Shown one piece after another: positions 26,409-36,264 of a stretch of DNA of 64,000 bases. Both the position numbers and the translations under genes were made by a program. Numbering within the stretch: position 1 is the stretch's first letter; each line of letters begins with the position of its first letter. Source of the DNA: Actinomycetota bacterium (GTDB taxonomy: Bacteria; Actinomycetota; Actinomycetes; Nanopelagicales; Nanopelagicaceae). Below the pieces are notes generated by a model, which saw nothing but the letters and a program-made list of their open reading frames with translations, was not told the origin of the DNA and searched no databases. The stretch spans positions 1-64,000 of the forward strand of contig RGJX01000001.1 in assembly GCA_010023045.1 (NCBI GenBank), written 5' to 3'.

Positions 26409-27083
26409 ATGTCTCCTCGCGGAAAGGGTTCCGCACTTCGGGAACTGCCGATCCTTCTAGTCTCGGCGCTAATTCTCTCGATGGTTGTGAAAACTTTCTT
26501 TGTTCAATTCTTCTATATCCCGTCGGGCTCGATGGAGAACACCCTCTTGGTTAACGATCGGGTCGGCGTAAATAAGCTCGGAGCCCTATTTAGTGATATC
26601 AAGCGTGGCGAAGTCGTCGTCTTTAGAGATCCAGCTGATTGGCTTAGCGTTCCGACCAATGAAGAGACGGGCATAAAGAAAGTTGCAAAGGATGCCCTGG
26701 TCTTCGTTGGTGTGCTTCCAGATCCGGCTAAGCAGTATCTGATCAAGCGAGTAATCGGAGTTGGTGGCGACCGAGTTGTCTGCTGTAACGCTAGCGATCA
26801 AATCGAGGTAAATGGAACTCCCGTCACAGAGTCGTACATCTATCCGGGCGATAAACCCTCAGATAGTGAGTTTGATGTGACCGTGCCTAAAGGTTTTATC
26901 TGGGTGATGGGCGATCATCGTGGCGCAAGCGCAGATTCTAGGTTCCATACTCAAGATCCCAATAAGGGAATGGTTCCGTTGGATAAAGTCACCGGACGAG
27001 CGCTCTTTGTTATCTGGCCGCTTTCTAATCTGGGAATTCTCGAAGTTGGTAAGGATTTGTCGAAGATTCCCGTAGCGGGATGA
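26409..27083 (+). CDS. lepB: Signal peptidase I
   Basis: 224 residues. One N-terminal membrane anchor (~12-34) is followed by the catalytic block with nucleophile Ser41 in 'IPSGSMENTL' and general base Lys113 in 'LIKRVIGVGGDRV'. The box E sequence 'GDHRGASADSRFH' is present. It removes signal peptides from exported preproteins. The gene starts three bases after rplS, and its stop overlaps the rnhB start by four bases. Confidence 0.96.
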   Translation: MSPRGKGSALRELPILLVSALILSMVVKTFFVQFFYIPSGSMENTLLVNDRVGVNKLGALFSDIKRGEVVVFRDPADWLSVPTNEETGIKKVAKDALVFVGVLPDPAKQYLIKRVIGVGGDRVVCCNASDQIEVNGTPVTESYIYPGDKPSDSEFDVTVPKGFIWVMGDHRGASADSRFHTQDPNKGMVPLDKVTGRALFVIWPLSNLGILEVGKDLSKIPVAG

Positions 27084-27679
27084 TTGAGCGGAGACTTCTC
27101 GATTCCGGCATTAAGGCAATAGCTGGAGTGGATGAAGCTGGTCGCGGGGCGTGTGCCGGACCACTCGTTGTTGCTGCACTAATACTTAAGAACCCCAACA
27201 ATTCATCCTTGCTACAAGTAAGAGATTCGAAGTTACTCACGCCAATCCAACGAGAAAATCTCTACCCGCTAATCCTTGATCAAGCAAGTGCACATGCAAT
27301 CATCGAAATCCCCTCCGAGGAGATTGATACGAGGGGATTGCATAAATCAAATATCGAAGGGATGCGCCGCGCAGTTAATGCGCTGGGCTTGACCCCAGAT
27401 TATGTACTTACCGACGGATATGAAATACCAGGTATGCCTTATCCAAATCTTGCAGTCTGGAAAGGTGATCAGGTCGCTCTTACTATTTCGGCGGCTTCAA
27501 TCATCGCCAAGGTCTACAGAGATAGATTGATGATTGAACTAGATAAGAAATATCCCGGCTATGGCCTTGCCGAACATAAAGGTTACGTAACTAAGGCGCA
27601 TAGCGATGCGATGAAGCGGCTCGGTGTAACCCCAATTCACCGTAAGAGTTACGCCAATGTGGCCAAGCTAATCAAGTAA
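27080..27679 (+). CDS. rnhB: Ribonuclease HII
   Basis: 199 residues. 'GVDEAGRGACAGPLV' holds the first Asp-Glu pair of the active site, 'YVLTDGYEIPG' the next Asp, and 'SAASIIAKVYRDRLM' the final one. It removes ribonucleotides misincorporated into DNA and RNA primers. Translation is coupled to lepB by an ATGA overlap. A 56-base gap with no clear terminator separates it from yraN. Confidence 0.96.
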   Translation: MIERRLLDSGIKAIAGVDEAGRGACAGPLVVAALILKNPNNSSLLQVRDSKLLTPIQRENLYPLILDQASAHAIIEIPSEEIDTRGLHKSNIEGMRRAVNALGLTPDYVLTDGYEIPGMPYPNLAVWKGDQVALTISAASIIAKVYRDRLMIELDKKYPGYGLAEHKGYVTKAHSDAMKRLGVTPIHRKSYANVAKLIK

Positions 27680-27735
27680 TCCACAGCTCTAAAGAATTCT
27701 CACCAACATCACTTAAGCCTGCGTACCTTCGCGCC

Positions 27736-28104
27736 GTGGCAAAAAATCCAAGCGCAGCCAAGCTGGGCGAAGTCGGGGAAGATTTCGTAGCGAATTCGCT
27801 TACTACAAAGGGGATGCGTGTTCTAGATCGGAATTGGCGGATCAAAGAGGGTGAAATCGATTTAGTTGTCGAGGATCGAGAAGGAACCATCATCTTCGTA
27901 GAGGTGAAGACTCGCTCCAGCATTTCACACGGCGATCCGCTCGAATCGATATCCAATGAGAAAGCATTTCGAATTCAGCGTTTAGCTCTCGCTTGGCTCG
28001 CTACCCATCAAAGGCTTGGTAGTCGGTATCGAATCGATGTTGCAGGAATCCTGGTGGCCCGCTCTGGTGAGTTCTTGATGGACTATCGCGAAGGGGTTTT
28101 GTGA
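27736..28104 (+). CDS. yraN: UPF0102 family nuclease-fold protein YraN
   Basis: 122 residues from GTG 27736. The sequence has the restriction-endonuclease-like core: 'LGEVGEDFVANSL', 'NWRIKEGEIDLVVEDREGTI' and 'FVEVKTRS', i.e. the E-x(n)-E-D-x(n)-E-V-K type motif. Its role is unclear; the fold and the constant association with rnhB and dprA suggest DNA handling. The stop overlaps the comM start by four bases. Confidence 0.9.
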   Translation: MAKNPSAAKLGEVGEDFVANSLTTKGMRVLDRNWRIKEGEIDLVVEDREGTIIFVEVKTRSSISHGDPLESISNEKAFRIQRLALAWLATHQRLGSRYRIDVAGILVARSGEFLMDYREGVL

Positions 28105-29618
28105 CTCTTGCCCGCACAACTTCGATAAATCTTCTTGGGCTTAAAGGCGAACCGATTGAGATTGAGGTCGATGTCTCTAACGGTCTTCCAGCTTATTCAT
28201 TACTCGGTCTTCCGGATGCGACTCTAAGTGAATCCCGAGATCGAATAAGAGCGGCAATCTTAAATAGCGGTAGGAGTTGGCCGAATCGAAAAGTCACTGT
28301 TTCGCTATCTCCAGCATGGCTCCCAAAGAGCGGCTCGTCCTTTGATCTGCCAATTGCACTATCCATCTTGACCGCATCGGGCCAACTTAAAGAGAGCGAT
28401 CTATCAAAGGCCTTCTTTCTTGGGGAACTTTCGTTAGAAGGGAACTTGCGACCAGTCCGCGGAGTGCTTCCAACTTTGATAGCCGCTAGAGATCGAGGCG
28501 TGAAGAGGGTGATCGTTCCAATAGAGAATTTTCAGGAGGCTGGACTACTTAAGGATTTAGAGGTTCTAGCATTTTCTAAGTTATCGCATGTAATTACCTT
28601 TTTAGAGAGTGGAGTTCGCGCTGAGAATCCAACACTTATTGATGCCCCTAAAGAGGTAACAAAATTTGACATGTCTGAAGTGGCTGGTCATGTAGAAAAC
28701 AAAGTTGCTTTAGAAATTGCCGCAGCCGGTGGTCATAACTTATTGATGATCGGCGCGCCAGGCTCTGGTAAGACGATGTTAGCGGAGCGATTTTCAACAA
28801 TCTTGCCACCCCTTGATGAAGACGAGGCGATTGAAGTGAGTGGTATTCACTCCATTGCAGGAACGCTGAAGGATAGAAATGTACTTAGTGCCGAACCACC
28901 CTTTATCGCTCCACATCACTCCACAACTATTCCGGCGCTTGTAGGGGGTGGTAGTAACTTGATAAAGCCAGGCGCATGTTCGCTTGCGCATAGAGGCGTG
29001 CTTTTCATTGACGAGGCTCCGGAGTGCGATAGCGGAATATTGGATGCGCTACGGCAACCGATGGAATCTGGCTCTATAACTATTTCTCGATCCGCACTAA
29101 CTACTAGTTTTCCGGCGCGATTCATACTCCTACTTGCAGCAAACCCATGTCCTTGTGGTCGATTTGCTGGACGCGGTCGTGGTTGTCAATGTACTTCACT
29201 ACAGGTGCGAAGATATTTAGCGAAGCTCTCTGGCCCACTTTTGGATCGAGTAGATATACGACTACGTATTGAGAGTCCAACTCGAGTTGAGCTATCCACA
29301 TCTAGCGCAGAGCGAAGTGAATCAATTCGAATACGAGTGATAAGGGCGCGAGCGATTGCTGCCGAGAGATTTGCTCATGAGTCATTCAAATTGAACTCCC
29401 AAATCCCTCCGACGCTACTTCGCGAGAGATTCCGCCCAAATAAGGATGGAATGGCGCTACTTCACTCGCTCTTAGATAAAGAAGAGTTGAGTGCGAGAGG
29501 CTTTCATCGAACTATCCGGCTTAGTTGGAGTATCGCTGATGTGAATGGAGTAACCGCTCCCGGTAAGCCAGAAATAGAACAGGCGTTATTGCTAAGAAGT
29601 GGAATGCCGGGAGAATGA
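28101..29618 (+). CDS. comM: ComM / YifB-type AAA+ ATPase (Mg-chelatase-like)
   Basis: 505 residues. An N-terminal Lon-protease-like domain ('GLPDATLSESRDRIRAAILN', ~1-170) is followed by the AAA+ module: Walker A 'GAPGSGKTML', Walker B 'LFIDEAPE', and sensor 'LLAANPCPCGRF' with the typical cysteines. ComM is a hexameric helicase that promotes branch migration during natural transformation. Together with dprA immediately downstream (four-base overlap), it suggests retained DNA uptake or recombination functions. No uptake machinery is present in this window. Confidence 0.92.
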   Translation: MTLARTTSINLLGLKGEPIEIEVDVSNGLPAYSLLGLPDATLSESRDRIRAAILNSGRSWPNRKVTVSLSPAWLPKSGSSFDLPIALSILTASGQLKESDLSKAFFLGELSLEGNLRPVRGVLPTLIAARDRGVKRVIVPIENFQEAGLLKDLEVLAFSKLSHVITFLESGVRAENPTLIDAPKEVTKFDMSEVAGHVENKVALEIAAAGGHNLLMIGAPGSGKTMLAERFSTILPPLDEDEAIEVSGIHSIAGTLKDRNVLSAEPPFIAPHHSTTIPALVGGGSNLIKPGACSLAHRGVLFIDEAPECDSGILDALRQPMESGSITISRSALTTSFPARFILLLAANPCPCGRFAGRGRGCQCTSLQVRRYLAKLSGPLLDRVDIRLRIESPTRVELSTSSAERSESIRIRVIRARAIAAERFAHESFKLNSQIPPTLLRERFRPNKDGMALLHSLLDKEELSARGFHRTIRLSWSIADVNGVTAPGKPEIEQALLLRSGMPGE

Positions 29619-30493
29619 ACTTAGCGCTACTTAGACTCTTTTTTGCAACAGATCCAGGCGATAAGTTTTGGACGACTGAAGTATCTGAAAAAGGTGCTGA
29701 AGAAGTAATTGAGCGGATTGAATCTGCAAGTTATGTTTCCGCAAAAAGGTCCTTCGAAAGAGTTCGTAAGCGACTGCAAGAACGAAGCGCGACATCACTT
29801 GAAGATGAAGTTGGTAGATCTGGTGGCGAATTTGTTACTCGAGGTGAAGCGAAATGGCCACACGCGCTAGATGATCTTCTCTCACCACCACTTGGGATAA
29901 TCATCAAAGGTTCGCCACCTAGATGTGATTCAGTTGCACTTGTAGGTACTAGAAACCCAACCCAATATGGTGCACGAATAGCTAGTGAATTCTCATCGGG
30001 GTTCGCAGATCGCGGACTTGAGATTATTAGTGGTGGAGCGTATGGGATTGATACTCACGCTCATAGGGGTGCGATTGCTGCCGAAGGAAGAACGACTGCA
30101 ATCCTTGCCTCCGGCATCTCAGTTAGGTATCCAGCTGGTAACGAACGGCTCTTCGAAGAGATCCTTGCTAACGGATCCCTTATTTCAGAAGTTATGCCGA
30201 ATGAGAAGGCGCGTCCTGAAAGATTTTTAACGAGGAATCGCCTTATCGCAGCTCTCTCAAGGGCGACAATTGTCATCGAGGCTGCATTTAGGAGTGGCTC
30301 ACTTCGCACCGCACACGATGCATCGGAATTGATGAAGGTAGTTCTCGCAGTTCCTGGCCCAATAACTTCACCCACTAGCGATGGATGTCATCGGTTGATT
30401 GGTCAAAGATGTGCGGAAATCGTCACATCAGTCTCTGATGCGATGGAGTTCTTACCTCAAAGTGCATGTACCCTATGCATTGATGACGCATAA
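29615..30493 (+). CDS. dprA: DNA-processing protein DprA
   Basis: 292 residues. The Rossmann-like core has 'VALVGTRNPTQYGARIASEF', 'ISGGAYGIDTHAHRGAI', 'ILASGISVRYPAGNERLF' and 'RFLTRNRLIAALSRATIVIE'. DprA loads RecA on incoming single-stranded DNA. The usual C-terminal winged-helix domain seems to be absent, as the protein ends soon after the core with 'CTLCIDDA'. The last 11 bases overlap the start of era in another frame. Confidence 0.93.
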   Translation: MNLALLRLFFATDPGDKFWTTEVSEKGAEEVIERIESASYVSAKRSFERVRKRLQERSATSLEDEVGRSGGEFVTRGEAKWPHALDDLLSPPLGIIIKGSPPRCDSVALVGTRNPTQYGARIASEFSSGFADRGLEIISGGAYGIDTHAHRGAIAAEGRTTAILASGISVRYPAGNERLFEEILANGSLISEVMPNEKARPERFLTRNRLIAALSRATIVIEAAFRSGSLRTAHDASELMKVVLAVPGPITSPTSDGCHRLIGQRCAEIVTSVSDAMEFLPQSACTLCIDDA

Positions 30494-31394
30494 ATCTGCA
30501 TTTGTTTCGATTGTAGGTAGACCCAATACTGGTAAATCAACTCTTATAAATGCCCTGGTAGGGGAGAAGGTCGCAATAACTTCGCATCATCCAAACACGA
30601 CCCGCGGAGCTATTAGAGGAATAATTACAGAACCTGATTTCCAATTAGTTTTGGTCGATACCCCAGGCCTTCACAAGCCAAAGACAACCTTGGGTTCAGC
30701 GCTTAATCAAGTTGTAAGCGAAAGTATTGGTGATGTAGACATCATCATCCAATGTATACCTGCGATTGAAGCAGTTGGTGATGGCGATCTTTATATCGCC
30801 AAACAAATTAGTACCTTTAAAAGTACAATCAAAATTTGCGTTGTCACCATGATTGATATGGGTAAAGAGAATGAATTACCCCAACAGCTAATCGCCGCTT
30901 CGGAGTTGGCAAAACGAGCTGGATTTGTCTGGGATGAGATAGTGCCCGTATCTGCCTTCACCGATACCCAGATTGGGTTACTGATAAAGCTACTGGCGAA
31001 ACATGCAAAAGAGGGACCGGCTTTCTATCCAGCTGAGATGAGATCAGATCAAGAGTTGGAGCTGACTATCTCGGAATTGATCCGCGAAGCAGTGATTGCC
31101 GAACTCTTTGAAGAAGTTCCCCATTCAATTGCAGTAGTAATTGATGATCTATCGAAGCGAGAAGAGAGAGAATTATTTGATATCCATGCTTCGATAATTG
31201 TTGAGCGGGATAGCCAGAAAGGCATCATTATTGGCTCAAAGGGGGCGCATCTAAAAGATATTGGCACACGCGCACGTAAAGAGATAGAGAAGAAATTGAA
31301 TTCGAAGGTATTTCTTGCTTTACATGTAAAGGTTATTCCAAATTGGCAAAGCGACCCTAAGGCGCTCTCTAAACTGGGCCTTTTAAATAACTGA
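30483..31394 (+). CDS. era: GTPase Era
   Basis: 303 residues from ATG 30483, eleven bases inside dprA; an open frame upstream lacks similarity. The G domain shows G1 'GRPNTGKST', G2 'TTRG' and G3 'DTPG'. G4 reads 'TMID', not N/TKxD, so the usual Lys is missing. The C-terminal KH domain contains 'SQKGIIIGSKGAHLKDIGTR'. Era assists maturation of 16S rRNA and the 30S subunit. The G4 change is one base away from TKID. Confidence 0.93.
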   Translation: MTHKSAFVSIVGRPNTGKSTLINALVGEKVAITSHHPNTTRGAIRGIITEPDFQLVLVDTPGLHKPKTTLGSALNQVVSESIGDVDIIIQCIPAIEAVGDGDLYIAKQISTFKSTIKICVVTMIDMGKENELPQQLIAASELAKRAGFVWDEIVPVSAFTDTQIGLLIKLLAKHAKEGPAFYPAEMRSDQELELTISELIREAVIAELFEEVPHSIAVVIDDLSKREERELFDIHASIIVERDSQKGIIIGSKGAHLKDIGTRARKEIEKKLNSKVFLALHVKVIPNWQSDPKALSKLGLLNN

Positions 31395-31402
31395 TTTTTG
31401 GA

Positions 31403-32281
31403 TTAAGCGGGAATTGGTTGCGCAGAAGGTCTCCGGCTAGCGAAGTAAGAACCGATAAGAACGAGCGGTAAACCAATCAAGATTGCAAGGGTTATCGGCT
31501 CGCTCAATATTATGATTCCTAGGATTACCGCGACAGCAGTATTTGGATAAACAACTAGAGATGCTCGCGCAGGCCCAATCTCGGCCAGCACGAGAAAGAA
31601 AATCCAGAACGCCATTCCGCTACACAGAACGCCAAGGCCTAGCGTTGCGAGCGTTACATCAAGAGAAGGCATCGATTCAGGCTTACTCATGAAAGCAAAG
31701 GGTGCAAAAATTACAGATGAAATCGTCATCGCGATGCCATTAATCGCAAGACCAGAGATTCCGGGAGCTTTTCTAGTAATCATATTTACGGCCCAAGCGT
31801 AAGAAACGGAGGCGATTAAAACTTGAGCAAGGGCTCCGAAGTTTCCAAAATCAGAGATGCTCTCGATTCCAACAATCAAGGAAATACCAATCAATCCAAT
31901 GACGATGCCAAAGATTCGGATGCGATGAGCAGCAGTTGAGTCACCAGTCTGATGAGCGAAGAGCGTTGCCCAGATAGGTACCGTGGCTACTAAAAGTGCC
32001 ACTACACCCGAAGAGAGATCTCGCTGGGAGCTGGTTATTAGTGACCAAGGAATAACCATCTCCAATACTGCGTAGAGCAATATGTAGCGCCAATAAGGCA
32101 GGGCTTTTCTAAGCGAACCCTCTCGCATCGCCAATGGGATCAAAAGGGCGGCGCCAATCAATAAACGCGAGAAGACAATCATCGGAGTAGAGAGTTCCTC
32201 GACGGCAACCTTCATAAAGAGATAGGGGATTCCCCAGAGAAGACCGACCAGGCTGAAGAGCAACCAGCCTTTACGTGACAT
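31403..32281 (-). CDS. EamA-family (DMT) transporter
   Basis: 292 residues with about ten hydrophobic spans in two EamA repeats ('LLFSLVGLLWGIPYLFMKVA' at the start, 'GALAQVLIASVSYAWAVNMI' at the second repeat). Such permeases export or import small metabolites and nucleotide sugars; nothing defines the substrate. The start codon overlaps the stop of glgA by one base (TAATG), so the two genes are likely co-transcribed. It converges with era. Confidence 0.85.
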   Translation of the reverse strand: MSRKGWLLFSLVGLLWGIPYLFMKVAVEELSTPMIVFSRLLIGAALLIPLAMREGSLRKALPYWRYILLYAVLEMVIPWSLITSSQRDLSSGVVALLVATVPIWATLFAHQTGDSTAAHRIRIFGIVIGLIGISLIVGIESISDFGNFGALAQVLIASVSYAWAVNMITRKAPGISGLAINGIAMTISSVIFAPFAFMSKPESMPSLDVTLATLGLGVLCSGMAFWIFFLVLAEIGPARASLVVYPNTAVAVILGIIILSEPITLAILIGLPLVLIGSYFASRRPSAQPIPA

Positions 32282-33447
32282 TAAATAAGACTCCGATACA
32301 AATCGATTGTTTGGTTGGCAACTTTATCCCAACCAAAGTGAGTCACAGCCCGCTTTCGCCCCGCAACTCCTAATCTTGTTGCGAGAGATTTATCACTTAG
32401 AACTTCTAATATTGATTCGGCAAGCTTCGCTTCAAAAACTTTCGCGTCAGAATCAAACTCAACTAGGAGTCCAGTTTCATTATTCACTACAACTTCAGGA
32501 ATACCACCAACTGCACTGGCAACTACTGCAGTTTCACATGCCATAGCCTCTAAATTTACGATTCCAAGTGGTTCATAGACCGAAGGACAAATGAAGACCT
32601 GAGCTGCGGTAAGAAGCGCAACCAACTCATCGTGGGGCAGCATTTCCTTTATCCAAATTATGTTCTCTCGATCTTGGCGCAACTCATTTATCAGTGACTC
32701 AACTTCAGCACCAATTTGGGGCTCATCCGGACTTCCGGCTGCAAGTACAAGGGCGTACTCCTTAGGTATTGATTTCCAAGACCTTAATAAATGGGCAAGA
32801 CCTTTCTGTCGCGTAATGCGCCCAACAAAGAGCGCAAACGGAGCTGAGACTCCATATTTTTCGAGAGTTAATGAATTTAGATTAGGTTTGAACTTCTCGG
32901 TATCTATTCCATTTCTTATTGTCGTAATCTTCCTAGAATCAACATTAGGGTAGGAAGAAATAACATCCTTTCTCATTCCATCACTAACTGCGATAATTGC
33001 ATCAGCGCTCTCATACGCGAGTTGTTCAACCCAAGATGAGATTACATAGCCGCCGCCTAGTTGTTCAGCTTTCCAAGGTCGAAGCGGTTCCAATGAGTGT
33101 GCAGTGACAACGTGCGGAATCTTGTAGATCTTGCTCGCTAGGTATCCTGCGAAGTTCGCATACCAAGTATGTGAATGAACTAGATCTGCATTTTCTATCT
33201 TTAACGCCATATCCATATCAATTAAAAGAGTCTGTAGAGCCGGATTTATCTCGGTGATTGGTGGCTTTAATTCATATCCAGTTGCATCAATTCGCGGCGC
33301 GCCAAAACAATGTACCCGGATGCTCGCCTTGAGAGTCTCGTTGAGCGCCTCAACCAAGTTCTTCACATGAACTCCAGCGCCGCCGTAGATGTTAGGCGGC
33401 CACTCTCTAGTCAGAAGCGCTACCGAAAGTGACTTCCCGCTATTCAC
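32281..33447 (-). CDS. glgA: Glycogen synthase / GT4 glycosyltransferase
   Basis: About 388 residues from GTG 33447 (ATG 33471 is the alternative). N-terminal '[21 protein letters not shown]' is the sugar-nucleotide loop; '[15 protein letters not shown]' and '[20 protein letters not shown]' mark the GT4 C-terminal domain with its E-x7-E motif. This actinobacterial type uses ADP-glucose, forming glycogen or maltose 1-phosphate (GlgM). It diverges from glgC, which makes ADP-glucose, so the pair forms a storage-polysaccharide module. Confidence 0.9.
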   Translation of the reverse strand: MNSGKSLSVALLTREWPPNIYGGAGVHVKNLVEALNETLKASIRVHCFGAPRIDATGYELKPPITEINPALQTLLIDMDMALKIENADLVHSHTWYANFAGYLASKIYKIPHVVTAHSLEPLRPWKAEQLGGGYVISSWVEQLAYESADAIIAVSDGMRKDVISSYPNVDSRKITTIRNGIDTEKFKPNLNSLTLEKYGVSAPFALFVGRITRQKGLAHLLRSWKSIPKEYALVLAAGSPDEPQIGAEVESLINELRQDRENIIWIKEMLPHDELVALLTAAQVFICPSVYEPLGIVNLEAMACETAVVASAVGGIPEVVVNNETGLLVEFDSDAKVFEAKLAESILEVLSDKSLATRLGVAGRKRAVTHFGWDKVANQTIDLYRSLI

Positions 33448-33469
33448 CAAGCAAGAGTATCGTTCGCTC

Positions 33470-34693
33470 ATGGCGCGCTTAGATCTACCACTAGGAATAG
33501 TGCTCGCTGGTGGCGAAGGAAAGCGCTTGATGCCACTTACCGCAGATCGAGCTAAACCGGCAGTCCCGTTCGGTGGTTCATATCGACTCGTTGATTTCGT
33601 TCTCTCAAATCTAGTAAATGCAGGATTTCTCCGCATAGCAGTTTTGACTCAATATAAATCTCACTCACTGGATCGTCACATCACGACGACCTGGAGAATG
33701 TCTACTTTATTGGGTAACTATGTAACTCCAGTTCCTGCCCAACAGAGATTAGGTCCAAGGTGGTACACAGGAAGTGCCGATGCAATCTTGCAGAACTTCA
33801 ATTTGATTCATGATGAAAACCCTAAGCATGTAATTGTCTTTGGGGCTGATCACGTTTATCGAATGAATCCAGACCAGATGTACCAACAACACTTGGCAAC
33901 GGATGCTGGGGTAACAGTTGCGGCTATCCGAGTCAAGCGAAGTGAAGCTTCCCAATTTGGAGTCATTGAATTAGCCGAAGATGGTGTGACGATAAAGGCA
34001 TTTCATGAGAAACCAGAAAATCCTCCAGCGATGCCTGGAAATCCAGAGTTCTCACTCGCATCTATGGGTAACTACATTTTCCGAAGAGATGCGATGGAAG
34101 AGGCGCTAATACTTGATTCAGAAGATGTCGATAGCCGCCACGATCTAGGTGGAAACATAATTCCTTCGATGACCAAGGCAGGTCTGGCAAAGGCTTACGA
34201 CTTTGCTAACAATGTGGTCCCAGGTGAAACAGAGAGAGATCGCGGCTATTGGCGAGATGTAGGAACCATCGATTCATATTTCGATGCCCATATGGATTTG
34301 GTTTCAGTTCATCCAATCTTCAATCTATACAACCGCCAATGGCCAATACTTACAAATCCTCCTTCTCTTCCTCCAGCAAAATTCTCGGAGCGGGGTATCG
34401 CATTTGATTCGGTAGTCGGCGCTGGTTCGATTATTGCTGGCGGCGAAATGCATAGAACTGTTGCTTCTTATGATGTCTTAGTAGGTCGAGATGCTCGAGT
34501 AGAGCGAGCTGTTTTAATGCCATCAGTCCGAATCGGAGATGGCGCTCACGTTAAGAATGCAATTCTTGATAAGAACGTTGTAGTTGAGCCGGGAGCTCAA
34601 ATAGGAGTAAATCTCGAGAGAGATCGGGAGCGCTTCACCGTTTCCGAGGGCGGAATCGTCGTTGTCGGCAAGGGCGTAACCGTAACTCGTTAA
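33470..34693 (+). CDS. glgC: Glucose-1-phosphate adenylyltransferase
   Basis: 407 residues from ATG 33470. '[29 protein letters not shown]' parts include the nucleotide-binding GGxGxRL and the activator-linked Lys; 'GADHVYRM' and 'FHEKPENP' hold catalytic Asp and glucose-phosphate Lys. The C-terminus is a left-handed beta-helix of short hexad repeats. It makes ADP-glucose from ATP and glucose 1-phosphate. The start lies 22 bases from the proposed glgA start, leaving almost no leader for either gene; leaderless transcripts are likely. It converges with the photolyase gene (four-base overlap). Confidence 0.95.
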   Translation: MARLDLPLGIVLAGGEGKRLMPLTADRAKPAVPFGGSYRLVDFVLSNLVNAGFLRIAVLTQYKSHSLDRHITTTWRMSTLLGNYVTPVPAQQRLGPRWYTGSADAILQNFNLIHDENPKHVIVFGADHVYRMNPDQMYQQHLATDAGVTVAAIRVKRSEASQFGVIELAEDGVTIKAFHEKPENPPAMPGNPEFSLASMGNYIFRRDAMEEALILDSEDVDSRHDLGGNIIPSMTKAGLAKAYDFANNVVPGETERDRGYWRDVGTIDSYFDAHMDLVSVHPIFNLYNRQWPILTNPPSLPPAKFSERGIAFDSVVGAGSIIAGGEMHRTVASYDVLVGRDARVERAVLMPSVRIGDGAHVKNAILDKNVVVEPGAQIGVNLERDRERFTVSEGGIVVVGKGVTVTR

Positions 34694-36183
34694 ATCTTCC
34701 CTTCTTCTAGACCTTTGATGACTTCATTTCCCCGTTTTATTGTTGCATCCAAATCACTTAATTTCTTCAAGCCACTTAACTGTTGAAACATCCGATGATT
34801 CTTCTTAAATCTTTCACCGTTTCGCGCCATGTAGTGCCAATAGAGAGTAGTGAATGGACATGAATCCTCTTGAATTCGGGTCTTTGGGTTGTACGCGCAA
34901 CTACCACAATAATTCGACATTCTTGAGATGTAGGCGCCACCTGCAACATAAGGTTTAGTCGACATCTTTCCGCCATCAGCATGAAGACTCATTCCGATGA
35001 CATTTGGGACCATCACCCAATCTGTGGCATCTATAAAGACTTCACGCATCCATGCAAGGAATTCAGCTGGCTTAACATCGGCAAGAGCGGCTAAATTACT
35101 TAGAACCATAAGGCGAGGGATGTGATGCACCCAAGATCGCTCTTCGATTTGCGAAATAATCTCACTTACGCACCTCATCTTTGTCTTTGAAGAGTCCGAG
35201 AAAAGCGGGAGCAACTTTCTAGTAGAGCTGAATTCGTTTAAATCACGATACTCGTTTCCAAAGTACCAGTAGAGCCCATTGATATATTCGCGCCATCCAA
35301 TTATTTGTCGGATAAAACCCTCACAAGAGGCGATAGAGATACCACCTCTCTTGAATCGTTTGAGCGCTTCAGCGACGATCTCATCGGGAGTAATCAACCC
35401 AACATTCATATAAGTGCTTAACAAGGAGTGATTTAAAGCCCAACTCTCACTTGTCATCGCATCTTCGTATGGACCAAAATCTCTAAATGAATCCTTTAGA
35501 AATCGATCTAGTTGTGCAAGTGCAGCCTCTCGAGTAGTTCCCCAAGTTCTGTCGGTCAATCTTCCAACCAAGTCCAAAGATTCAATCTCGGCGATCACTT
35601 CACGATCGATTTCATCACGTTCATGTTCTGGATACGAAGGCCAACTATGGCCAAGTTTGGGGGGTGGAAGACGGTTAGCTTCATCAAAATTCCACTTGCC
35701 ACCGACCGGCTCGCCATCGTCCATCAAAATGTTAAGTCGTTCTCGCTGAAAGCGATAGAAGCTCTCCATCTTGAGAGACTTCTGTGAATTCGCCCAACTA
35801 GAAAAAGTTTCTCTTGAAGTTAGAAAGAAATCATTTGGAACAAACTTGACTCCGATATCCAAGAGGTTCTTAGTTAGGCGATAAGAAGATGGGGCAGTCG
35901 CAATTACTGCCTCGTAATCATCTGCATACTTACTAATTCCAGAAGCGGTATCCCGCGACTTCTCGTAGTGGACTGTAAACCCCTCTTTTCGTAACGATTC
36001 TGCAAAATGTCTAGCTGCAGAAAGTAGAAAGAAGATCCGCTGGCGATGCCATCTTGCCCCTGTGAGCATTCGGTTACTTTCAACGAAGATGACCTCATGC
36101 TTCTTTGGATCAGCATCTTTAAGCGCACCTTTATGGCGATTTAGGTTGTCGTGAGCAAGATAAATCAAGGTCTTTGGCATCAC
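34690..36183 (-). CDS. Iron-sulfur (FeS-BCP) photolyase / cryptochrome
   Basis: 497 residues. The N-terminal alpha/beta domain (~1-130) and helical FAD domain match the prokaryotic 'deoxyribodipyrimidine photolyase-related' family, of which PhrB is a (6-4) photolyase. Four cysteines fit the 4Fe-4S ligands: one in '[20 protein letters not shown]' and three in '[20 protein letters not shown]'. 'FNDFFLTS'-like and '[15 protein letters not shown]' blocks are characteristic. It probably repairs UV lesions using light, a useful trait for surface-water bacteria; a signalling role cannot be excluded. It stands alone, diverging from the phosphofructokinase gene. Confidence 0.88.
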   Translation of the reverse strand: MMPKTLIYLAHDNLNRHKGALKDADPKKHEVIFVESNRMLTGARWHRQRIFFLLSAARHFAESLRKEGFTVHYEKSRDTASGISKYADDYEAVIATAPSSYRLTKNLLDIGVKFVPNDFFLTSRETFSSWANSQKSLKMESFYRFQRERLNILMDDGEPVGGKWNFDEANRLPPPKLGHSWPSYPEHERDEIDREVIAEIESLDLVGRLTDRTWGTTREAALAQLDRFLKDSFRDFGPYEDAMTSESWALNHSLLSTYMNVGLITPDEIVAEALKRFKRGGISIASCEGFIRQIIGWREYINGLYWYFGNEYRDLNEFSSTRKLLPLFSDSSKTKMRCVSEIISQIEERSWVHHIPRLMVLSNLAALADVKPAEFLAWMREVFIDATDWVMVPNVIGMSLHADGGKMSTKPYVAGGAYISRMSNYCGSCAYNPKTRIQEDSCPFTTLYWHYMARNGERFKKNHRMFQQLSGLKKLSDLDATIKRGNEVIKGLEEGKI

Positions 36184-36264
36184 GGAAAGAGTAGCGGGGT
36201 AGGGGTAGAATTGCGCTCTGGATCAGAGTTGATCAATTAATTGAGTCATCGGAGAATTTAGAAA

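Noticed and set aside
34690-36183. Photolyase gene as a classical CPD photolyase
   Set aside because: The four-cysteine pattern and family blocks match the iron-sulfur group, not class I CPD enzymes.
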